Assembly (NCBI RefSeq): GCF_000092845.1
Contig: NC_014150.1
Location: forward strand, 1,512,919 to 1,576,918
Direction of reading: 5' to 3'
Length of the DNA: 64,000 bases
Source of the DNA: Brachyspira murdochii DSM 12563
GTDB taxonomy: Bacteria; Spirochaetota; Brachyspiria; Brachyspirales; Brachyspiraceae
The position numbers were made by a program, and so were the translations under genes. Positions 62,220 through 64,000 of this stretch are shown one piece after another. The first letter of the stretch is position 1. The number at the start of each line of letters is the position of its first letter. The notes under the pieces were generated by a model, which saw only the letters and a list, made by a program, of their open reading frames with translations, searched no databases and was not told the origin of the DNA.

Positions 62220-63018
62220 CAATATAAAAAATATTATAAATCAGGCTGTATATAATATCATAAATAATTCTGCCTCAGATAATAAAATAATTGAATTAAA
62301 TAAAAAGCATAATGTTAAAATACACTTTATACCAAAAAGATATAGAATATTTGGCGGATTACTTCAAAGTATGAATATACAATTTGGCAATTTTATTGAA
62401 GAACTTATGAAAGTAATTATCTCAAATGAAAAAAGATATAAAATTATAGATGAATACAGCGGCAAAAAAAGCAATAATTTTTATATTTCTAAGTCAAATG
62501 AAACTAGAATAGATAATTATATAACCAGCTGTCAAACTACCTCAAACACTGATGAACAGTTAGAAGTTTCATTTAAAAATCTGCAAAAAGAAATTATAAA
62601 TGATATAAATAATAATAAAGAAAATATAAATAATTCATTTAAACATGATATAGACCTGCTTTTTGAAGATAAAGAAACCAATATTATTTATTATCTTGAA
62701 ATTAAATATAATGATGATCATGACACAGGTAAATTTGTTGATATAAACAGAAAATTTATAAAAACTTTTGCATATCTTGTAAATGAGCTTAAAACAAAAG
62801 AAATTATACCAATATTATTCTTTTTTAATAATAAGAGAATGAAAGGAAACATTTATATACCAGAAAATACTAATATACGAAGAGGAAAACAATTTTTTGA
62901 GAAGTTTTTATCAATAAAATATGATGATGTAGACAGTTATTTGCAAAATCTATCAGAAAGTAATGAAGTAATAGAAATGTTTGACAATTTATACAAAAAA
63001 GTTATGGAATTAAAATAA
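62212..63018 (+). CDS. Type II restriction endonuclease, HinfI-like
   Basis: A 268-residue endonuclease. The catalytic region reads SFKHDIDLLFEDKETN then YYLEIKYNDDHDTGKFVDIN, giving Asp and Glu-x-Lys of the PD-(D/E)xK fold. The N-terminal half has FIPKRYRIFGGLLQSMNIQF and the SCQTTSNTDEQLEVSFKNLQ segment, seen in HinfI-type enzymes. ATG 62212 has GGAG six bases upstream, inside the methylase 3' end. GANTC specificity is inferred from the partner methylase. Confidence 0.85.
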   Translation: MNSNIKNIINQAVYNIINNSASDNKIIELNKKHNVKIHFIPKRYRIFGGLLQSMNIQFGNFIEELMKVIISNEKRYKIIDEYSGKKSNNFYISKSNETRIDNYITSCQTTSNTDEQLEVSFKNLQKEIINDINNNKENINNSFKHDIDLLFEDKETNIIYYLEIKYNDDHDTGKFVDINRKFIKTFAYLVNELKTKEIIPILFFFNNKRMKGNIYIPENTNIRRGKQFFEKFLSIKYDDVDSYLQNLSESNEVIEMFDNLYKKVMELK

Positions 63019-63069
63019 TAATAAACTATATACGATAATAAGAAATATATTCTATGTTTAAGGAATTTT

Positions 63070-63870
63070 ATGGCATCATTAAGAAAACAGCTGGAAGAAA
63101 GAGAGTTTGAAACTTTAGATTTATTTACTGTTTCTTTTTCTCTATTTACTGCAAATTTCAAAAATTTTTTTATAATAGCTTTAATATGCTCTCTTCCTAT
63201 AATATTAAGCAGCATATATTTTCCTGTAAAAATGTTTAAATCTTCAGATGTAAAAACATTTGAAGATTTAGTTTATCTATTCAAAACAGAGGTAAGCGTA
63301 GGATTTTATGTAAATATTTTTCTCTCTTGGTTTTTAGATGTACTTTCTGTAATATCAGTATCATTACTTGTAGAAAGTTTAATTTTTAAAAGAGTAAAAA
63401 GTGCTACTTGGGCTATTGTAAAAAGTTTTAAATTTATATTTCCTGCTTTAGTTACATCGTTTATATATTTTGTATTGGTATTTTTAGGTCTTACATTTTT
63501 TATAGTACCCGGTATAGCTTTAATTATCTTTTTCGTATTTATAAAAAATATTTGTGCTTTAAGACATACTTGGGGAATAAATGCTTTGAGATATTCATAT
63601 TACCTTGTAAAGCCTAAATTTTTTAAAACATTATTCATATTGCTATTTATATTTTTCTTTCAAAACGTATTTTCGATAACTTTTCTATCATCGCCTATAA
63701 ACAGCAGAGAAGGACTTCTTTCATATTTTATTGCTATGATAGTGCTTTATATATTTGATATTTATTTCAAAATAATAATATCATTATTTTTCTTAAACCG
63801 AGACTATATAAGCAGTACTCAGTCAGATGATGATGAATACGAAGATAATAATGAAGCAGGTGAGCAATAA
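63070..63870 (+). CDS. Multi-spanning membrane protein (266 aa), unknown
   Basis: About six hydrophobic segments: IIALICSLPIILSSIYFPV, YVNIFLSWFLDVLSVISVSL, FPALVTSFIYFVLVFLGLTF, FIVPGIALIIFFVFIKNICA, LFILLFIFFFQNVFSITFL and FIAMIVLYIFDIYFKIIISL. The termini are charged and face the cytoplasm. The layout resembles bacterial DUF975-like or phosphodiesterase-associated membrane domains, but no motif decides. It follows the restriction gene by 51 bases on the same strand. Confidence 0.65.
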   Translation: MASLRKQLEEREFETLDLFTVSFSLFTANFKNFFIIALICSLPIILSSIYFPVKMFKSSDVKTFEDLVYLFKTEVSVGFYVNIFLSWFLDVLSVISVSLLVESLIFKRVKSATWAIVKSFKFIFPALVTSFIYFVLVFLGLTFFIVPGIALIIFFVFIKNICALRHTWGINALRYSYYLVKPKFFKTLFILLFIFFFQNVFSITFLSSPINSREGLLSYFIAMIVLYIFDIYFKIIISLFFLNRDYISSTQSDDDEYEDNNEAGEQ

Positions 63871-63883
63871 CTGATTTATTATA

Positions 63884-64000
63884 TTTATACCTAAACAAAT
63901 ATAGTTTGTCAAAAATTAGTTTTTACACAGCAATACTGCTCAATTAATAATAATTTAATTATTTATTATAAATAGTTAAAATTTGACAAATTATAGTTAT
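63884..64000. repeat. Short element T3 with outward-facing promoter-like ends
   Basis: The left end shares ATACCTAAACAAATATA and TTTGTCAA with T1. On the minus strand it gives TTGACA (63912-63907), 17 bases, TATAAA (63889-63884). The right end AAATTTGACAAA has TTGACA at 63983-63988; its -10 falls beyond the window. The core is only about 80 bases, so this looks like a minimal copy. Confidence 0.6.

Overview
The window looks like part of a Brachyspira-type spirochaete chromosome. Base composition is strongly A+T-rich. It carries a spirochaete-style flagellar rod gene, two large chemotaxis receptors, many TPR and ankyrin proteins, a CoA-disulfide-reductase/NADH-oxidase-like gene and a high-molecular-weight rubredoxin. 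The genus is inferred from gene content; no rRNA is present.

Bases 1 to about 20,200 are one end of an HK97-type tailed prophage whose tail genes continue past base 1. Head genes lie on the minus strand: portal, prohead protease, major capsid, connector, head closure, gp10-like and tail terminator. The terminase genes lie on the plus strand, diverging from portal. Bases 12,123-19,822 hold integrase, SSB, small early genes, a methylase-like protein, HNH nuclease, DUF1599-like protein, DnaC-like helicase loader and DnaD-like initiator, all on the minus strand. Two genes (prohead protease; an MmcB-like nuclease) each carry one extra base in a G/C run, so the prophage is decaying or the assembly has indels there.

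Between terminase and integrase (7.5-12.1 kb) is a very A+T-rich cargo block. A consensus promoter drives a 28-residue membrane peptide. A second 29-residue membrane peptide is coupled to a ribbon-helix-helix protein. Then come a GHKL-ATPase fused to a Shedu/DUF4263-like nuclease, and a protein of unknown N-terminus with a C-terminal PD-(D/E)xK domain. Related 24-base sequences in opposite orientation bound the two large genes. This is the best candidate for an undescribed defence or addiction system.

From 20.2 kb on, the DNA is host. It includes rubredoxin-flavoprotein, alanine symporter and alanine racemase, chemoreceptor, flgF-like gene, murA, recJ, TPR proteins, a CoA-disulfide-reductase-like enzyme, two tandem ankyrin lipoproteins plus a decayed third copy, a HEPN/MNT pair, PhoH, a pair of DUF262 (GmrSD-like) genes, two paralogous alpha/beta hydrolases around a LysR regulator, a second chemoreceptor, tRNA-Gly, VWA and TPR proteins, thymidine kinase, a sugar epimerase and a HinfI-like restriction-modification system. 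Three repeat families stand out. The first is short G+C-rich palindromes, some inside phage genes. The second is intergenic elements of about 330 bases with nested inverted repeats and compensatory changes. The third is elements bordered by outward-facing promoter-like ends.
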